Shown here piece after piece: positions 10,612 to 22,937 of a stretch of 64,000 nucleotides of DNA. The first letter of the stretch is position 1. Every line of letters begins with the position of its first letter. The stretch comes from Aphanomyces cochlioides. Lineage: Eukaryota > Oomycota > Saprolegniomycetes > Saprolegniales > Verrucalvaceae. Location of the stretch: positions 1,612,001-1,676,000 of the forward strand of contig JAHQRK010000002.1 of assembly GCA_019828595.1 (NCBI GenBank). The letters run 5' to 3'. The position numbers were made by a program, and so were the translations under genes. Below the pieces are notes generated by a model, which made no database searches, was not told where the DNA came from, and saw only the letters and a list, made by a program, of their open reading frames with translations.

Positions 10612-13600
10612 ATGGAAGTGGCCACGTCAATAAATGTGCTTCCTGGTCAGTTCCCAAGTCGTAAGTTGAGTTGTGATTATGCTTGACATAGAGACGGAGG
10701 ATGACGTTGCCTTATGGCCAGAGTCAGATATGCCGCTCGAACAACTGGATCGCTTGCAAACCCCGCAAGTGATTCCCGGTATGATTTGCACCGCTCAGTC
10801 TGTTTTTCCTGACGCAACTGTAGAGACTGAAGACTTTCCATGGACACAAGATGTTTATTCTAGCAATAACAGACCTCCTCCAGGCATGCCTGACCCAACG
10901 CTACCGCAAATTCCTATACCGATACCTCCTGAAACCCCACTGAACTCCAAACGTGAACTCAGCAGCATTGGTATTGCAACTTGTGATGACAAAGAAAGAA
11001 CGCAATCTTTCTCGTAGATAAGCGCAAACTGATCAAGATCCCCCCAGCAGAACAAGAAATCACACGCATGCGACGTGAATCCTACGTAATGTTTATGAAG
11101 CGCAAGCGCGAACAATACGTACAACCCCCTCCCACGAGAAATGCCCTGCGGGACTTACCACTAATCGAAGTTCCTCTGTTCGTGCCACCAGAGCGGATGG
11201 AAGAAGAAGCTGTGATTTCTGGCGACTCAGCAGCCGTTGAAGAATGGGTCAACGCTCATTTGATCAAAGGCCATACGCAGCTCATCCCAATTTCAGATGC
11301 CTACTTGGCTGCGGGAGGAAAGAAGACGCAGACTTCGATGTACCAGAGCAAATTGGAATACAGCGACTCATCTCAAGTGAACGTTATTTCTCCCGCCGAG
11401 AAGACTCCGCTACAAGGAGCAGGAATCGATTCAACTTCTCTCCTTCAGCTTGGCATGCCAAAAGCTTTGGTCGAGCGAATTTACCGCGGCTTGTTTGTCT
11501 ACTCGAGCGGTTTCCACACTCTTATCCATGACATTGGTCGTCATTGTCCTGCCTACGCAGAGTGTCATATAGCTTCGAACGTTTGGCTTGCGTTTCTACA
11601 CTTGCTTGAAAAATGCGAGGACGGGCGCTACGAAATGGCCATGCTCAAGTTCAACCACGCGACAAGCATTTGGAAGAAGAGCAAGATGAAGGAATATGAA
11701 AAGGAAAAAGAAGCCTTGCTGCAGGAATTAACCAAGACCCATGTAGATCCATGCGTGTACAATTGAACGCTGAACCTGATGGCAATTAGGATGACGTCAA
11801 AACGGAAAAGGAAAACGTTGCGACGGCTCTAGGCAAACTAGGGGACCAGGCAGAAGCCATGAAGCAACTCGATGAAAAGGTAAACATACCAAGATTGCCC
11901 ACCGCTAATCTCGCGTAGATGCGAACAACCCAGGACAAATTTGATGAATTTGAAGACGAGATCCGCTTGCTCAAGATGGAAATAATGAAACTCGAAGATG
12001 ACCTCGTGAAGAAAACCGACGAACACGTTCAGACAAGTCATGCATTATCCCTTGCGCTCACGCAAAAGTCCGATATTGAGAGTGAAATTAGTAACTTCAA
12101 AGCCCAGGTTTACGACGTCTCCTGGTAGTTTTATGTGCTTACCATGTCATGATAGATTGCCGCGGCTACGGAAAAACTCGACAAACACGAAGAGAATAAA
12201 AATCGTTCATCGGGGCGAATTCGAGAGCTGCAGAGCAACTCTCAAGCACTGAGGGAGCAAGCTGAAGTGATGCGTAATGAAATTCGACTGCTAACAATGG
12301 ACAAGACGAAAATTTCCAACGAACGAACGGTCTGCCGCTACCGAGTGACTGCCATAACGAGTTGATTGTGTCTAGACATTCGCTGAAAAATCAGCAGCAT
12401 TGGAGAAAGAGCTAGCATCGCTGAAAACACAACTGGCAAACCTAAATAACACGTCCAAGTCGCAAAGACGGGATATTGAAGAGAGAGATGCAACTATCTT
12501 GTCGCTGACCGAGGCGATGGAGAAAGATCGCAACCAATTTGTCAGCCAACAAGCTGAAATTGCAAGGCTGACGACATTGGTGAACCGTCAAAAGATGGAT
12601 TATGGGGTGTTGGAAGCTCAAAATCAGTTGCTTCTGATTGAAAAGAACAACATTAGCCAGAAGGAAGCGGACAAAGCTCGTATCGAGCGCTTGCTCAACA
12701 AAAAAGTCGAGCTCGAGCAAGAAATTGCACTCCTTCGACAGGAAAAAGAGCAAGGGCAAGAACAAATTTGGAACTTACGAGCGTCTATGGAAGCGCTTGA
12801 AAACGATTTGCATCATTCTAAGCGAGCATATGCTGGCAGTCAGACGTCGCTCGCCCAAGCAGAACGCATTTGCGAACATTTACGAGGACAAATGCAAGAA
12901 ATGGAGCGTGCTAACGAGCGACTCACTCAAAAGTACACCAACGTGATCGGTTCGACGATTCTTATGTATTGAATTTCTAGCTTGGCAATTCAAAAGCAGC
13001 AGTCCAAACTGCTGGACGATGCGTCAAGGGAACAAGTTGAGAAGATGGAGGTCGAACTCCGCGTCGTCATGGGCCAAATGCGAGAAATGGTCTACACCCG
13101 GCGAGAAAACGAAGCTCAAATCAGTGACTTGACCAAGGTACAAATGACTCCATCTCAGTTAATTACATTCTTTTGATTAGTCGTTGGAAGCTAGCGCAGT
13201 CGAAATCCGCTTGAATAAACTGCGGATTGAAAAAGGCGACAAAGATTTAGCTGCCATGACGTTTGAACAAGATACGCTTCTGCGAGATAAACGTATTGCG
13301 CAGTTGGATCAAAGCACGAATAAGGCGATGATTCAGCATTTGAACCAAGCGACGGCGCAACTCATAGACAAGATTCGTTTGCATGAAATCAACTATGAAG
13401 AAGCGATGATGGAACTGAAAATTCACTGTGACAATGCAACCAAAGTCTCAACGTCCCTGAGCTCGACGGCTTCTGGCATCGACTTGCATTCGCCACAACA
13501 ACCATCACGTCAATCTGCATCCTCGTCGCCTCAATCTTCGACTTCAACTTTGCCCCCGAGCGTCTCGGGTCTTCTGGTATTACTGGATTGGATTCATTGC

Positions 13601-15328
13601 CAACACTGCCATGATAGAATCTCATCGTCTTGCAAGGAGCGATGGAAAATGGAGGAAGCGGTGGGCACTCAGGAACGCTCGGAGCGTTGGATATTCGCAT
13701 GAATCGGCGTCCACGGCGGCGATCGTTCAAAGGCGGCGCGATTCCTTCCCAAAATGAATATACCATTGTTGAACTCACCGCCAAATTAAAGAAGCGTGAC
13801 GAGACCATCAGGCGTATAGATGCCACGATCGAAGAAGGGCGTTTGGCGTTGCATCAAAAGCAGCTTGCGATCTTGCGAGAGAATGAACGCTGCGCCGAGT
13901 GGAAGGAAAATGTCGCGATGGCAAGAGCAGACCACGATACGTACAAATGGATAGCGACGACACGCTACACAGCACTTTCGCTGAAATGTGCAGAAGTTGA
14001 GAGCTCGCTGAGAGACTACAAAGGAAAAGTGAAGACTTTACGGGGATATCTCCGCAATTACAAGACGCTCTTAGACCACGTACACAAACAAATACTGCTT
14101 AGGCATTATTATTGATTTGCATTTTAGATGGGCATGCACGCTGAAGACTCTCGGGGGACGCTCATGATCCTCTACCGCAAGTTTATCACTAGGACAGATC
14201 AGGAAGTCCAAGCCACAGAGCCTATTTCAGACAACTCAACGCAGACGTATCCACCGCGGCGGTCGCCGATCAAAGAACGTGCAAAGCTGAAGCAATCCAT
14301 GTTTTCAACAGAGTCCACGGCGTTTGGCGTTCTTACGACCATCACCGACTTACTCCCTGACGAAGAACTTGATCACCACTTCTATTCTATTACTCACCAT
14401 GGCGAACAGGTTCCTTCACTCAGTCTTTGATCTCACAATTGCTGCTTAGCACACACACGAGTACAAACTTGGGCATTTACTCGAATCCAAGCGAGAGGCG
14501 AGGTTCAAGCCACTCCCACAACTCGCTCGAGATAGCGAACGCCAAGACAAAGTCCCTGAAGCGCGCATTCTAGCGGAATACCGCAATGAATTTGGCCACA
14601 TTGAACGCATTGCCGAGCCGGCCATCGCTCCATTTCGTTTTGATCGCCCACGAACCAAAGATGACAAGTTCAGAGTAGCTGAGAAGCTAGCCAAGGAACT
14701 GGAAGCTCGAGAACGCCTGGTTCATGAAATTAGTGACGGTGATTATGGCAAGACATCAGTGGGAAGACCACCGGCAAGACCGTCGCCACGACCGACAGGT
14801 CATTCCAAACCAACTGCTGGACATCGCAAAGTCCACGATCGACCGGCGGAGTCACCATCATCGCCACAGCAACAGAAAGCTCGACGTAATCCTCTTGCGA
14901 GGAAGAAAACACGCAAGATCCAAGACCAAGGCATCATTGCGCAGAATGAAATGGAGGCAGAGGTACTGCGACTTGAGGAGTTGAAGGCAATCGAACATGC
15001 CACACAATACACGCCGTCAGTTGGCGCCCCACCAGACTACAAGAGCGACGAAAACGATGAAGATGACGACGAAGCTGAACTTGACGCCTACTTTGTCGAG
15101 GAAGACGGCGTATTGAAGCGACGCGAACCCGGAGGCGGCCGTGTCCCGAGTCTTCTGGAACAAAAAGTCAAGGAGATGCACGAGATGGAAAAGTTGAGGG
15201 AATCTACATCTCCTACCAAGCGTTTGGTCGGTTGGGAGCTGTCCGGCAAACAAGTACAGAGCGATCGGGGCGAGACGAGCGAGTCGACCACCTTGCCACC
15301 GATTTTGTACCCGCTCACAAAATCATAA
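10612..15328 (+). CDS. Large coiled-coil protein of unknown identity (possibly TSNAXIP1-like)
   Basis: Twelve exons: 10612-10660, 10692-10970, 11018-11742, 11790-11879, 11919-12107, 12156-12329, 12376-12932, 12981-13137, 13181-13576, 13618-14079, 14128-14409, 14450-15328. They sum to 1413 codons (1412 aa). The N-terminus is acidic and proline-rich. Residues ~230-340 form a conserved-looking helical block (VERIYRGLFVYSSGFHTLIH). Residues ~360-1000 are long heptad coiled coil. The tail is basic, then very acidic (DENDEDDDEAE). The helical block preceding the coil recalls the N-terminal domain of TSNAXIP1-type ciliary proteins, but I am not sure. A cytoskeletal or flagellar role is inferred from architecture and neighbours. 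A TATCCGGATA element lies just upstream. Confidence 0.7.
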
Positions 15329-15352
15329 CACGAAATCGTTCGCTGTTAAAGC

Positions 15353-15667
15353 TTATCTCGGCGTTTGATGGATCGCTTCTTCAATTTCTTTGTTGCGGCG
15401 TCTACGGTGAGCTTCCACGCGCTCTGGAATGTCGTCAAAGAATGAGAAAGACGTGATTGCTGGCAACAAATTGCTGAGCCCACTGCCGTAAGCACCCCAA
15501 GTCGTATCCTTCTCGTCCCAGGCTTCGGGACGCGCTTGCTTTACGCTTCCTTGAGCAAACTCTTCAGGATGCTGGTAACGGACATAACCCATCACCGACA
15601 CAGCCGCTAGGCTCGTTCCTGTCACCACAGAGAGCGCAATGCCGCCCCAATTGAGCTTGCGTGCCAT
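15353..15667 (-). CDS. Small single-pass membrane protein, unknown
   Basis: One exon of 104 aa starting MARKLNWGGIALSVV. Residues ~9-27 form one hydrophobic helix after a short basic N-terminus; the rest is polar with a C-terminal basic helix (RVEAHRRRRNKEIEEA). This layout fits a small mitochondrial inner-membrane or ER-anchored subunit, but no family is recognised. It lies 24 bp downstream-to-downstream from the coiled-coil gene and shares an 86-bp divergent spacer, rich in CCGGATA motifs, with the M16 protease. Confidence 0.5.
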   Translation of the reverse strand: MARKLNWGGIALSVVTGTSLAAVSVMGYVRYQHPEEFAQGSVKQARPEAWDEKDTTWGAYGSGLSNLLPAITSFSFFDDIPERVEAHRRRRNKEIEEAIHQTPR

Positions 15668-15700
15668 CGATTCGACTTTTGTGTTCTTGTCGAAGATCAA

Positions 15701-15737
15701 TTATCCGGAATTTCCGGATATAACTTGTTATCCGGAT
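15701..15737. promoter_or_regulatory. Cluster of three (T)TATCCGGA-type half palindromes
   Basis: The divergent spacer contains TTATCCGGAA at 15701-15710, TTTCCGGATA at 15711-15720 and TTATCCGGATTG from 15728, a close-packed version of the element seen upstream of other genes here. Confidence 0.5.
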
Positions 15738-15753
15738 TGTTTTGGTGCATTCC

Positions 15754-18700
15754 ATGTTGGAGATGCGACCGACGTCAAATTTGTGGTCCCTTGGGAGCAA
15801 ATGGTGCAATGGAATCGAAGTTTCCCTGCAGGATAAGAGGTTGTACCGAGCGCTGACTCTTCCAAATAAGCTACAAGTTCTGCTGGTGAGCGATACCGCG
15901 ACGGAGAAAGCTGCAGCTGCAATGGCAATACAAGTCGGCCATCAAAGCGATCCTGCAGATATTCCAGGGCTGGCGCACTTTCTTGAGCACATGCTCTTCC
16001 TTGGAACGGAAAAATATCCAGATGAGACGTCGTACAAAAAGTTCTTGAGTGCCCATGGTATGAGTGAATTTAGCAACGGTATAGATCATGACTTTGATGT
16101 AGGTGGCCGAAGCAATGCGTACACCTCGGCCATCGACACGAACTTCTACTTTGATGTTGGACCTGCACATTTGTACGGCGCGTTGGATCGATTTTCGCAA
16201 TTCTTTATCTCTCCTCTCTTCACACCAAGTGCTGCCGAGCGCGAAATGAAAGCTGTAGATGCTGAAAATGCAAAGAACTACCAAAATGACGCGCGTCGAC
16301 TTTATCAACTAAGCAAGAGCTTGGCCAACCCATTGCACCCATTTCACAAATTTGGGACGGGCAATTTGCACACGCTGGGTCACAATCCGAAAGTGCTAGG
16401 CCTTGATATTCGCAATGGTATCGTCGTCGCTCTGATTGCCCCGGTGTGAAACCCATCGGTAGAGTTGCTCGCATTTTACAACCGCCACTACTCGGCGAAC
16501 ATCATGAAGCTTGTCGTGTACGGCAAAGAAGACTTGAACACGCTAGAAGACTGGGCTACGTCCATGTTTTCCCCGTGGTAAACAAGGATCTCTATCCACA
16601 TTTCTCAGGTTATAATACCCAGTTCTAGCAGGCTACTAATCATGTCAGGAGGAACCCATCCTTACGATGTCGAACAACAAGGGCGGTATATTTGCGTCGT
16701 TCCTGTCAAAGATCTTCGTACGCTTGAGCTAGCATTCCCTCTACCATCGTTGGAAGATAAATATCTCGCCAAACCTCAACGAATAGTATCGCATTTACTC
16801 GGCCACGAAGGCAAAGGCTCCCTGCTCGCGTACTTGAAAGCTTGTGGGTATGCCAACAGCCTCTCTGCTGGTGTGACGAAGGAATTTCACGACTGGGCTC
16901 AATTCACAATCAAAATGACGCTTACTCCTGAGGTAATTTCCATGATTTGGCAGAGACGTATGCATCTCATTGTATTTAGGGAGTGGAAAATCATCATGCG
17001 ATCATTCAAGCATGCTTTCAGAACCTCGCCCTCGTTCAAAACGCATCGTCGGATGAACTTGCTCGTCATTTTAGTGAAACGCAAAAGTTGTCCATTCTTC
17101 GATTTCGTTTCCGCAACAAAGAACGTCCGATCGAGTATGCTCCATGGCTAACGTCCAACATGCAGTCGTATCCCGTCGAGCATGTTGTGTCTGGGCTAGC
17201 TTTACTCCATGAATACAACGATGCGATGGTTCGTCAGTTCTTGCTAAACTTGCAGCCCCACCGAGTGCGAGTGACAGTCGTTAGCAAACATTTCCAGACC
17301 ACCGATGTAGAGCCGTGGCTCCACGCGCCGTATTCCGATGCACCGCTTTCAGAAGACAAACTTGCCTTGTACCAGCAGCCTATTTCTGATGCACCCTTCC
17401 ATCTTCCAGACTCAAATCCATTCATTCCCGACAACTTTGACCTCTTATCATCAATGCCTGAGATCCAAATCGTTCGAAATGATACATCCTGCCGCATTTG
17501 GCTCCGGCAAGGCAATCCTTTTGACAAGCCCAAGACAAGCTTTCATGTCAAATGGTACACTCCAGCAGCTTACGCCACTCCACTTGACACTGTCCTCACG
17601 GATCTCTTTGTCTCCTGCGTCAAGGATGTCATTGCTGAAGACCTATACGACGCTGACATTGCTGGCGTCGATATCAGCCTTTCCAATTCTCTCTCGGGGC
17701 TTACGCTTCACGTCACCGGCTATAGTGCGACGCTGCCTCTCGTTGTTGAAAACGTGATGGCCATAATTACGTCTCCCACTCGATTCCAAGCATCGCTTCC
17801 TCGATTGCTCGAGAAACTTGTGCGTGGATATGCCAATGCCAAGCTCGATGAGCCACATCAATGGGCCAGCAGCGTTCGTCAATGGATTCTGAATCAACCA
17901 AAATGGACGGTCCTTGAAAAGCTCGCCGCGGCGCAAGACGGTCCTGTCATCACTTGGGAAATGCTTCGCGACCACGCCCAGGCTTTATTTCGAGGTGCTT
18001 TCATGGAGTCTCTCTTTTATGGCAACGTTGATCAGGTACAGCCGCGATTACCTCAGGACCACTTTATTGACATGCACTTAGGCTCAGTCTCTCAGCATGA
18101 TGGAAATGATTGAACATGCCGTTGGATCGACGGCTAGTGGCCCACACAATGTTTCCCCAGCGAGAATTATTTGCCTCGATGGAGATTACACATTCTACGA
18201 ACGCAACCAAAATCCATCAAATCCCAATTCAGCGGTGCAAGTCATCTTTCAACTCGGCGAAGACTCTATTGAGCGCCGTGCGATGAGCGCCTTGCTGGCT
18301 CACATGGTCAAAGTGCCTTGCTTCTCTCAACTTCGAACGCAAGAACAATTGGGCTACATTGTCTTTAGTGGAAACCACATCGCGCATGGCGTCGTGTCGT
18401 TCTATATCACAGTGCAGTCCAACAAGCACTCGCCAGTATACTTGCAAGAACGTGTGGATGCATTTTGTGCTTCGTTTCGCCAGCAGTGGGCGGCGCTACC
18501 TCCAGAAACATTCCAGGTGCATACGCGTGGAGTTTCGTCTGACTCGACTATATATTGTAGAAACACAAAGATGCTGTCGTTGCTCAACTACTCGAAGCCC
18601 CGAAAACGTACGAAGAGGAGAGTTCACGCCTGTGGAATGAAATCGCGTCGGAAATGTATGCCTTTGACCGTCGATCGCAAGTCGCTTCGATCGTCCAAGT

Positions 18701-18914
18701 TTTGCGCGAAGAAGAAGTGATTGATCTATTCGAAACTGCAATTGTTGCTCCAGCTACAAGACGACGACTGAGCATTCAAATCTTTGGTCCAAATTCGGAA
18801 ATGCCTGCTGCCGATGCTCATACGATCACGGACATTGCATCCTTCAAGAAGCATCAAGGCCTCTTCCCCGCCAGACAAAAGCATAGCGGCCACTTCTATT
18901 CAGCGAAACTGTAA
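15754..18914 (+). CDS. IDE: Insulin-degrading-enzyme-like M16 metalloprotease, with apparent frameshift
   Basis: Exons: 15754-16057, 16103-16417, 16463 to ~16608, 16649-16932, 16980-18035, 18082-18516, 18561-18914, about 964 aa, normal for insulysins. The inverted zinc site HFLEH is at residues 75-79, with the downstream glutamate in AVDAENAKN. TREQLGYIVFSG-like RTQEQLGYIVFSG and the C-terminal QIFGP follow. Insulysins degrade short amyloid-prone and signalling peptides inside an enclosed chamber. Near 16567-16577 the frame of ATSMFS runs into a stop, while the next frame continues the family sequence (VVNKDLYPHF) to a good intron at 16609-16648 with a CTACTAAT branch site. One base seems missing in TTTTCCCC. 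A 51-nt intron (16578-16628) would also restore frame but would remove the conserved segment. The start could be the Met at 15763. Confidence 0.85.
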
Positions 18915-19052
18915 GGAGTAGAGCAAGCTTAATAGTCGATTGCTTACGCGTCTTGCCTTCAACTCTGCATGATGCATCATTACGTAGGTCATGCGTAGAC
19001 ATTTGAAATGTGTGAATATAAAGATTCGAAAACCTCTGAACCTTCAAGTGCG

Positions 19053-19108
19053 CAACCCTAAACCCCTTCACCCCCTACAATACTTTTTAAACCCCTTCAA
19101 CCCCTTCG
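19053..19108 (-). repeat. Degenerate telomere-like (CCCTAAA-type) tract
   Basis: The spacer before the RCC1 gene has AACCCTAAACCCC, CACCCCCTAC, TTTTTAAACCCC and TTCAACCCC units. Read on the minus strand it matches the style and part of the order of the tract at 7683-7745. AACCCTAA is the core of the plant telobox. Confidence 0.5.
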
Positions 19109-19139
19109 TTGTGATTTTGGATCGGGGTTGACAATTGAC

Positions 19140-20683
19140 ATGTCGAGTGGTGTCGCGGAATGCACGATTTTGACGTTTGGATGCAACGACGATGGACAAC
19201 TGGGCCGTGGCGAGAAGAAGAAACCCATTGGAACTTCCGTTGAAGGCGTGAGTAGCTCTAATAATCCGCAGCAAGTTGGAGCTTTGCGAGGACTGGATGT
19301 CGTCATGATTTCCTGTGGCTCTCGACACACGCTTGCATTGACGGCTCAAGGAGATGTTTACTCTTGGGGATGGGGTCAAATGGGTCAATTGGGCCATGAT
19401 AACCACAAGAGTCTAACGCTGCCTACGAAGATTGAGTACTTTGTCGACCGCAACATTCAGTTGGTGAATATTTCGGCTGGCGGGTGTCATTCTGGCGCTG
19501 TCACGAACACTGGTGAGAGCTCATCGGGTACATTAATTGACTGGTAAATAGGTATTGTCTACATGTGGGGAGAAGCTCATTGGGGGCAACTTGGTGTAGT
19601 TGATGACAGTATTGAAGTTCATCAAGCTACACCAGTACTCTGTAGAGTTCTGCCAGACAATTCAACCGACAAAATTGTCTCTGTGAGTTGTGGTACGTCT
19701 TGCACCGAAGACATAAATTACTCGTGTATCACATCTAGGTGGAACACACACTGTCGCGTTGTCAGGTATGGCATTGTACTCTGTACTTGTTCATTTGGCT
19801 TCTAGAGCAAGGTCACGTTTACTCTTGGGGGCGTCGTGACAACGGTCAACTCGGTCTTGGACGCGAATGGCTTCAGTCCGACATGGATACTGACGGTCAG
19901 ACGGCAACGCTTTCACCGACTCGAATTGACTCAGCGGAGTTCAACAATGAAAAGGTCGTCCAAGTGTCTGCTGGTGCATTTCACACCGCTGCAATCACTG
20001 AGTCTGGCCGCGTGTTCACGTAATAATCCCCTGTCAAGTCATCCTGATTGTGAATAGTTGGGGCAAGGAAGACTACGGCATGCTCGGCGTCGGACACACT
20101 TCAGACATTCACACGCCACGAAAAGTGCCTCTCTTCGACAATGAACCTGCCAGGTACAATTGGTAGCACTTATTAGAATCATATCGTGAATAGCCGCATT
20201 TCGTGTGGAGGATGGCATACTGCAGCTGTGACTCGATCTGGCACAGCTTACGTCTTTGGTCGTGGAGAATATGGCCGCTTAGGTCTTGGTGATAGCAAGA
20301 GCCATTCCCATCCTTACAAAGTAAAAGCACTCGTTGGCCATCATATCGTCGACGTCGCCGCGGGTATTGCGTACACACCACTCCAGTATCTGAGTTGTCG
20401 TAGGTGGATCTCACTCATTGTTCTTGTCAGCGAAGGGCGTAGCATTCAGTTGTGGTCGCACCGAGTATGTCTTGCATCAACCTATTGATCTTGATAGTAA
20501 CGACATGGATGTAGTCACGGCCGTTTGGGCAACGTTGAAGTCAAGAAGTTTTGCGCTGTCCCCGAGCCCATTGATGAAACAACCATGGGATCAATCCCAG
20601 TCATTCAAGTAGCAGCGGGAGGAGCTCATTCGGCCTGCTTGTTGCACAGCTCTCGCGTCGTTCAAGGCGTTCCCAAGGCTTGA
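19140..20683 (+). CDS. RCC1-repeat (beta-propeller) protein
   Basis: Eight exons: 19140-19512, 19552-19692, 19739-19765, 19806-20019, 20058-20153, 20194-20362/3, 20404-20464, 20515-20683, giving 416 aa. Exon 3 is a 27-nt micro-exon whose inclusion restores CGGTHTVALSEQGHVYSWG. Seven RCC1 units are visible (FGCNDDGQLGRG, YSWGWGQMGQLGH, YMWGEAHWGQLG, YSWGRRDNGQLGLG, WGKEDYGMLGVG, FGRGEYGRLGLG and a degenerate last one), enough for one seven-bladed propeller with no other domain. RCC1 proteins may be Ran exchange factors or general protein-binding scaffolds; the chromatin-type RCC1 N-terminal tail is absent, so the role is open. Confidence 0.85.
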
Positions 20684-21291
20684 TACAGTGGATAGCAACG
20701 ACGAGAGAATTTTGCATAATGATAGGATTTCTTGGTCAAATGGCTTAAATTTCCACATATTCACATTATTTCAAGCCTATCTCATTGTCACACTATTTAA
20801 TTATTTGTTTAATTTTATACCCATCGTGTATTTATTTTTCGCAATATTACTGTACTACCGTAGTACATTTGTATTGCAGCCTCATATTTTGAATATGGAC
20901 ACGAAGTAATTATTTTTAGCTTGTATCCAAAACTTCATGAACGAGGCACAAAGGATCCCGTCCAATTTCCTCATTAATTGTTCTACAGCTTACCTAAATT
21001 TCTGCAATTTATTGGCAGCCTTTCTTGGCTGTGACCTGCATCAGATAGCGCAGAATTCAACTTTGAACGAAATTTATTTCCCCAAACTGTTGCTGGATTG
21101 AATAAATACCGCTAAATGTTTAAACTGCAATGGTATATTATTTTAATATTTACTGGATACATACAAACATTATGTATAATTGTATTGAAATATTTATCGT
21201 CCTGAGCAAAAATTCGATGGTTTTACGTTCGAAATTGTTATTTTAAATAAGGAATTGAGCATTCTGAACCTCTCTGCATTCGCGACACATC
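20684..21291. other. AT-rich spacer, nothing recognised
   Basis: About 600 bp of AT-rich sequence between a gene end and the next start. It has many short T/A runs and no convincing coding, RNA or repeat signal. Confidence 0.5.
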
Positions 21292-22764
21292 ATGAGCCGC
21301 CTCCTGAGTCCTCGTGGCAATGGACGGTATACTTCGATTCCGAACGAGCACGAAGACGTGGCAGACACTCCACGTGACCAAGCGGACGTTGTTGTCTCGG
21401 ATGCACCTACGCCGGGAGTGTCCACGAGTCTTTTGCGCCGACGCAATTCAAGTGAAAGCGACATGCCAAAGTCGCCCACGTCTCCCAAGAAATCAAGCGC
21501 ACCGGCGCCACCGCGAGTCTCTGTTGCTGAAGAAAACACACAAGATGAAGATTCAAACGCAACTTCCGCCCCTAAAGAATCGACGCCTGCACTGCACCCT
21601 CTAGAAGATCCATCAGGCAACTTGCACATTCGCATTCTGGATTTGAACGGCAAAGTATTTCTGGTTCAGTGCTCGAGCGATTGGAGCGTGGATCGATTGA
21701 AAGGGGTCGTCCAAGCTAAAAGTGGTGTTGATGAAGCGCGTCAACGTTTGATATACCGTGGCCGTGTCTTGGAAGGCACGTCGCTCTTGAGCGAATACAA
21801 AGTCGAAGATGAACACACGATCCACTTGTTTGTGCGGCAGGTTCCAACTGTCCCTGAAGTAGAAGACACATCGACTAGCGCTACGTCGAACCGTATGCGG
21901 GATTTTGACGATTCCCATCGAGTACTTAACTTTCATGGCGTACCTCCTCCCACCGATACGATCCGCAACGCTGTTTTCCCGTCGGAAAGCGCTCGGCGTC
22001 TCGATCCCATTATGCTTGACACACCTCTCGGTATGGCTGCGCGCCGCGTCAAGCTATGGGCATCGTTCATTTTGATCATCAACACGATGAAACTCCTTGG
22101 CCAATTTGCCTTCCTAGCGAATTATGCTGCTCAGCGGGCTGCTGGCATGAACGAACACATGAAGAAAGAGATGGAGTACACACCGCTGTACGACGAATCC
22201 TCGTACGCAACGATTGGCAAGCTATCTGCGTATGCGTGGGGCGTTTACGTCGGTTGCGTTGGCTTCAAGGCCGCGCACGACACGGATTTACGGCCCGTGC
22301 GGCAATATTGTGTCGGCCTGATCATCCTTGGCGTTCTTACCATGATCGAACAAGTCTACGAGATCATGCGTTTCTCATCATGGGACCCTGACGAGTACCG
22401 CAAAGCCCGCGCGTACATGTTTAGCTCACAACAGCCTCAGCCAACGCTCGACGAAATGGTGCGGAGCTACATCGTTCAGACATTTGTGCTCGCGATGGTC
22501 TTTGTGTGGGCAGTCAAGCACGGCCTGAACCACCGCGATGAGCTTGCCAGCTACAATGAAACCCTCGCGGCGGCTGCGATGAATGCCGTGCCATTACCGC
22601 CCATGGAAACATTTGAACGCGCCAATATCCACCCTGTTACTGCTGCTACTACTGCTACAATCGTCGTCACGGTGTCTACCAGTGCAGCCGTCGTCACGGA
22701 GCCTCGTGAAGACGACGAGGACGAGCAACCACAGCCACAAGCTGCAGTGCAGTCTGTCGTTTGA
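21292..22764 (+). CDS. Ubiquitin-like-domain membrane protein (Herp/HERPUD-like)
   Basis: A single exon of 490 aa. Residues 1-105 are low-complexity, rich in Ser, Pro and acidic residues. Residues ~109-185 form a ubiquitin-like fold (LHIRILDLNGKVFLVQC, RLIYRGRVLEGTSLLSEY, HTIHLFVRQ). Four hydrophobic stretches follow at roughly 255-280, 307-325, 337-357 and 395-413, then an acidic/Gln tail. A cytosolic UBL tethered to the ER membrane is the layout of Herp, which links the HRD1 ligase to Derlin and the proteasome in ERAD. The Derlin gene is 15 kb upstream. Family Herp proteins have fewer membrane segments, so the equivalence is inferred. Confidence 0.7.
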   Translation: MSRLLSPRGNGRYTSIPNEHEDVADTPRDQADVVVSDAPTPGVSTSLLRRRNSSESDMPKSPTSPKKSSAPAPPRVSVAEENTQDEDSNATSAPKESTPALHPLEDPSGNLHIRILDLNGKVFLVQCSSDWSVDRLKGVVQAKSGVDEARQRLIYRGRVLEGTSLLSEYKVEDEHTIHLFVRQVPTVPEVEDTSTSATSNRMRDFDDSHRVLNFHGVPPPTDTIRNAVFPSESARRLDPIMLDTPLGMAARRVKLWASFILIINTMKLLGQFAFLANYAAQRAAGMNEHMKKEMEYTPLYDESSYATIGKLSAYAWGVYVGCVGFKAAHDTDLRPVRQYCVGLIILGVLTMIEQVYEIMRFSSWDPDEYRKARAYMFSSQQPQPTLDEMVRSYIVQTFVLAMVFVWAVKHGLNHRDELASYNETLAAAAMNAVPLPPMETFERANIHPVTAATTATIVVTVSTSAAVVTEPREDDEDEQPQPQAAVQSVV

Positions 22765-22937
22765 CAAGATAGAGCGCAAGATTAGGTAGGAAAACAAGGC
22801 GTTAATGAATGGTTTTGTACATGGGAATGTTTTCCTTCTCTGCTGATGCCATAGAGGTCGACATGGAGAATGAAGATGAGAAGAACTTTTGATCGACTGA
22901 CTATAAATAAACGTGTCGGTTCGCAGACTTGAGAGCG

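Noticed and set aside
16578..16628. A 51-nt intron as the simple fix for the M16 protease frame
   Set aside because: It restores frame but deletes sequence that matches the family, while a better intron with a branch site lies at 16609-16648; kept only as an alternative.
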